From assembly GCA_036250195.1 (NCBI GenBank), contig JAVHZZ010000006.1, positions 186,371,850 to 186,435,849 on the forward strand: 64,000 nt of DNA, given 5' to 3'. This DNA comes from Mixophyes australis (lineage: Eukaryota; Chordata; Amphibia; Anura; Limnodynastidae). Both the position numbers and the translations under genes were made by a program. Numbering within the stretch: the stretch's first letter is position 1; each line of letters starts with the position of its first letter. Shown here piece by piece: positions 42,601 through 48,419 of this stretch. Below the pieces are notes generated by a model. It had not been told where the DNA came from. It ran no database searches and was given only the letters and a program-made list of their open reading frames with translations.

Positions 42601-43164
42601 GAACATGGGGGAGGAACTCAGATGAAAGTAAGCTCCGCAATGGAGGACCTTATTTGCAGGAGAAAGTGCCGTTTGTCCCACTTCACACCACGGCGCCTCT
42701 TTGACCCATGGGTTTACTAACATTTGAAGTCCCAGTGCCAAGTTACTGCTCAATGACTTTCAGATAGAATTACATCAGTGTACTGAAGAGGCAGAATGAC
42801 ACATCAGAAAGCAGATCAGAGTTTGTGCTCAGGTACGTGCTGAAAATACATTTTTAAACCATTTAAGAAAGCAAAGGATTTTATTTTAAATATATATTTT
42901 CCCACTATACAGTTTTTAAAGCAAGTTATCTCTTGCCAAGATTCCCTTTTACATTTGTATGTCCAAGATAACAAAAGCTTACAGTTAGGCAATAAAACTT
43001 GTGGAGCTGTGAGAACATCCTGTGGGATACTGGGCTGGGAATGAGCAGATCTACAGCATCAATAAAACACATCTATAGTTGATGTTAGAGCACTGCTCTG
43101 AAAACTACAAGGATATTTGCCGTGTATTAAGTTTTGATAACTGTTTGCTTAACACACACACATT

Positions 43165-43196
<32 letters not shown>

Positions 43197-46100
43197 TACA
43201 CACAAGTTAATGATACTCATGCATTCTAGTAAAATCAAGCTACTTAAGGTGTTAAAAAGGTTCTTGTCATGCATTTGGGCCATAGCCCAGGCCTCCTCAG
43301 GGGAAGAGTGTTACTTCCCGACGCAAGCGCCCTTTTTTAACGTGGTTTTGTCCACATGTCACCACCTCATCATTTTTCTCCATCACCTCATCCTTCATCT
43401 TCATCGCCACATCCTTCATCAAGCTACTTAAGGTGTTAAAAACTCCCCACTGTCACCCCCGGCAACCACCAACCACTCCCAACTGTCACTTCTCCTTCAA
43501 GAAATATATAGGTCAGTGTATAACTGCCCAGCAGGTGGCGCTGAAGCTTTTTTTTTTTTTTTTCACACACACTACTAGGGATTTATATAGTAGATATATA
43601 TATATATATCTAAAACAAGGAAACAACAAGGCGCCTCATAGTGTACTATTATTAATATATAACAAGTTGAGTTCGTTTTATATTATGCGTACCAGATGGA
43701 AACTTGATCAAGTACCTCCTTTATGCTGATGACACTCAACTCTACCTTTCCTCTCCTGATCTCTCTCCCTCCCTTCTTTCCAGGGTATCCGCATGCCTCT
43801 CTGCCATCTCCTCCTGGATGTCCTCTAGATTTCTTAAACTCAATCTTGCTAAAACTGAACTCATTGTCTTTCCTCCCTCTCGTACCTCCTTCCCCTCTGA
43901 CCTCTCCATCACTGTTGACAACTCATCTATCTCCCCTGTTCCCCAACTCCGCTGCCTAGGTGTCATCCTCGACTCCTCTCTCTCCTTTGCCCCTCACATT
44001 CACTCTCTCGCCAAATCCTGCCGTTTCCAGCTTCGCAACATTGACTGCATTCGGCCCTTCCTCTCCCAGGATGCCACCAAATCTCTCGTCCACTCTCTGA
44101 TTATCTCCCGCTTGGACTACTGCAACCTTCTCCTTATTGGCCTCCCCCTCTCTCATCTCGCTCCCCTTAGATCTGTACTTAACGCCACTGCTAGGCTTAT
44201 TTTCCTCTCTCGCCGTTCCACCTCTGTCTCCCCACTCTACCAAGCCCTTCACTGGCTCCCCTTCCCCTACAGAATCCTTTTCAAGCTCCTCACTCTGACT
44301 TACAAGGCCCTTGCCAACTCCACTGCTCCCTACATCTCTAACCTTATCTCTATTCACACTCCCTCCCGCCCTCTGCGATCGTCCAACGATCGTCGCCTCT
44401 CTTCCCCTCTGATTACCTCCTCTCATGCACGTATCCAAGACTTCTCCTGCGCCGCTCCCCTCCATTGGAACAAGCTCCCCCGCTCCATCAGAACTTCCCC
44501 TAATCTGTCCTCTTTCAAACGAACATTAAAAACCCACCTTTTCCTTAAAGCCTTCCAGTCTCATGCCTAAACTCCCACCGGTCAGCTACCTCTCTTTCTC
44601 ATCCCTTCTTCCCTTCTCCCGTCTCTCCGTCTCATCCATGTGTCTGTCTGTCTTCCCCTCCCTTTAGATTGTTCGCTCCTTTGAGCAGGGCTCTCCTACC
44701 TCCTGTTTCCATCACTTTTAACTGCGCTCTCCAGCTACTCAGTTCACCTCCTCTCCAACCCTCTGCCCTCTGTCTCCTCTCGCTTCTCTCCACTCCCCTC
44801 AGTGACTCTTTACCTGTCATCCGTGCCCACCCTCTTGGGCCATAGTTACCTGCCTATACTCACTTTTCCCCTCCCTCCCTCTCTTTCATGCTGTGCCTGA
44901 GCCCCCAGAGTTATAGTGCTTACTGTTACTTGTACTGTGCTGTTTCACCTTGTACTGTGCCATTGTTTGTCCTTGTACGGCGCTACGGATACTTTGTGGC
45001 GCCCTATAAATAAAAATTAATAATAATAATAAAAAGCTCATAATGAATGGACATCATATTGGTGTATGAAGTCTTCCTTCTGGATTTCTCAGCATATGTA
45101 AATACATGGAAATCAAATAATAGTGCAGTATCTCCTAGTACCACCAGGTCACCCAGTGCAATAATTCACTGATCACCAGAGCAACAGACTCCAGTGGATT
45201 TTCAAACACAAATTCCGTGTTTATATTGCACCAATTGTGATTACACGTACCAGAAATAATTGATATAATAGCTTATCTGTAGCTGGTTCTCCACATAAGA
45301 GGTTCCTGTATAGATATCCTCCAGAATTCCACAGGCAATATATAAAAAACAATATCCATATAATGAAGTATGAACAGGTAAAATTTATTATAAAAAAATA
45401 GTAGCACTCACAATTCAGTTAGATATATACAGCATACAGTGAGAGCGATAGCAGCAAAGACACCAAACAGCAAAACAATCCTCAACGCGTTTCATCTCAA
45501 GCAGAGACTTCCTCAGGAGGGGTGTATAGACCCCTCCTGAGGGGATGAAATGACTGGTAATTTAGCCGCTAGTATTTGTTGGTCGCTACATTAACATTTC
45601 CTTATTTCAACAATGATTTTCCACACTTCCACACAATGTGACTTCCAGCTCATCAATCAATTCTTTGAATTATTTGTTCACCAAGTTCAAACAATTCTAT
45701 AATCTGTTGAATAATGCCTCCTGTAAATAATATCTGTAGTTATGATGAACTATTTATTTAGCGCCACAAAAACGTACAAAAAGATATTTTTAATTCACAT
45801 CAGTCCTTGCCCCATTGGAGCTTACAGTCTAAATTCCCCATCATACACACACACACAGACTAGGGTTAGTTTGATAGCAGCCAATTAACCTATCAGTATG
45901 TTTTTGGAGTGTGGGAGGAAACCGGAGCGCCCGGAGGAATCCCACAAAATACAGAGAGGACATACAAACTCCACACAGATAAGACCATGGTCAGGAATTG
46001 AACTCATGGCCCCAGTGCTGTGAGGCAAAAGTGCTAACCACTAGGCCACTGTGCTGTACAAATGTTTTTGACATTTAGTCCATCCTTATTAAAATAAACA

Positions 46101-48328
46101 AAAATAACAAAGTGAAAAACTCACTTCTCAAAAGACCTTTTCTCATTTTGACTTTCATGACACTATACCAGTCATTAAACATTTGTAAATTTCAATAGAA
46201 AACAAATGACAAATTACAAAGCAATGAATTTACCAATCTGCTTAGAAATGCAGGACGAAGGACAAAGTTTCCATCTTGGAGGACTGGGGTCAGGGGCATG
46301 ACTCCTTATTACAGAAAAGGAGGATTTCCTTTCTGTTTACTGCTGTGCCAAAGTAAATACTTATACAGATAACAAAACCAGAGAAGAAAGGAACTGAACT
46401 TTAAACCCAAGAACTTAATCCATTTTCTGTAAGGATGCACTGAGCGGTTTATCCAAGTCCTCCTCAGATGAAAGGCCTGTAGTCTTCAAAGATCTCCCAT
46501 AGTCCAATTGTTTGTCAGAAGAAATAACACATCCTTAGACCTCTAAACACCATCTGTCCTTATTACTGGAGAGACGTAAATTACAGTATTGTAGACAATA
46601 ACATGTGAAAAGTTGTACTGATGGCTGTCATTTCGTTACGTGTACTAGTTCTAGCTGTCTAAAGGGCATTTCAAGGTGCATGCTTACTTCACAATCTTTG
46701 GAAACACAGGAAAAGCAAAGTGCTGAGAATGTATTTGCAATGTAGTCTTACACATTTACTGTATATAAATCTTCTACTTCTCGCTTCTGTCTCTTACCAG
46801 CTTTATTACTATTATGGTAATAGGAATATCTACAAATCAAAAACCCTGAAGGCTTTTTTCACACATATGGGTGAAGCCGCATGAAAACGCTTTGGACACC
46901 TTATAAAATGATACAATTTATTGTACTGGTAGTACTTGTTAATCTATGTATCTGATACACCCACAAGCCTTGAAAAGTTTTTTGCACACAGCCACAATAA
47001 AATATGCAAACCTTTCCATATGTTAATAAAATCAGATGCTATTAGTCACTGGTATATTGCCAGAAATGCAAATTAGTTCCATCACAGCAGGCCACAATAA
47101 GAAAATTAATTACAGACAACTTTGTTTTTTATACCATTGGTTACAGTATGTCATTTTGTAAATAAGAACATGATTTAGAGCAATAAAGTTCTTATTTAAG
47201 TAACATTTTACAAGTAAGAAGTTTCTGGCAAGAAAACTGGTTGCTTTTTTCAGTCTTAATGCGTTTTCCTACCAGAACAGAAGCAGCCAACTTCTGCATC
47301 ACATGACCTCCTCTGCACAACGCAGGGAGGTCACGCAGCATACCAGAGGAGAACGAGGGAGTCTGTGTTCTGCCACCTACCTTTGGTCTGTAGAGTCTGC
47401 AGACTCCAGCAAGAACGGTAAGTGGGGGAAGTCTGAGGGGCATGGATTTTTGCGGTATCTATAGATATTTTTGGCTCTTAATATAAATCAGGTGTGGCCA
47501 TCCATTCATAGACTAAGAGAAGAGGAGAAGCCACCACGCCACTCACCACGACCCTGGTCCAATAATGTGTGGACTTGCACATACCAGAATGACCTTCTAA
47601 TTAATTCCTTTATGAATTTTTTTTTGCTAACAGTTTGTTGTTAAAAGGGAACCTGTTTGTTTTTAGCAAAATTAATTTCTACATAGAGCCCATTCCTTTT
47701 AACTTACGTATAAAAAATAAACAGTTTTCTATGTTCCCCTCAGATAGGAGACAGCATAGAAACACATCTGATTCATGCCAGGTAAGTCCTCACTCTGTCC
47801 TAGATCACAGCTTTCCAGAAGTGAGCATAAACCTCTATACAGTGCGGACACCAAACACTGTTTTCCCATGCTCTTTTCCAGGAAGAGGGATCATAAACCG
47901 TTTCAATTTTCTGTTTTTTTGGTGTAAACGACTCTATATGAAAAATATTTCAACTAACAACTGAAAGGTTCCCTTTAAATACAGTGCTCAGCCATCAGGC
48001 AAGAAGATTGAAGAAACACTTTCAGCTTATCACACATGGAGCGATCGGGTCAGGCACATTGGTAGCCTTTTGACCACATTGCCCCAAAAGTGTTTAGTGT
48101 GTTGGGTCAAAAATACAATATATAAATAAATAACTGCACCACAGACGCAACCTTACAGGTCATATGGCATGGTCGCCAAGCTATCACATATTCGGGCGCA
48201 TTGTACACAATAATTAGAATTGGACGAAAAATGTGGTCTGCATTAGTACAGCGAGTCTGAAAATATTTATGTACAAAAAAGCACACTGAAAGGAAGGGGG
48301 TCGCTAAGGAATTTGAGGATTTACAGTC

Positions 48329-48419
<91 letters not shown>

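Noticed and set aside
43956..44465. 169-aa minus-strand open frame
   Set aside because: Antisense shadow of the L2 reverse-transcriptase frame.
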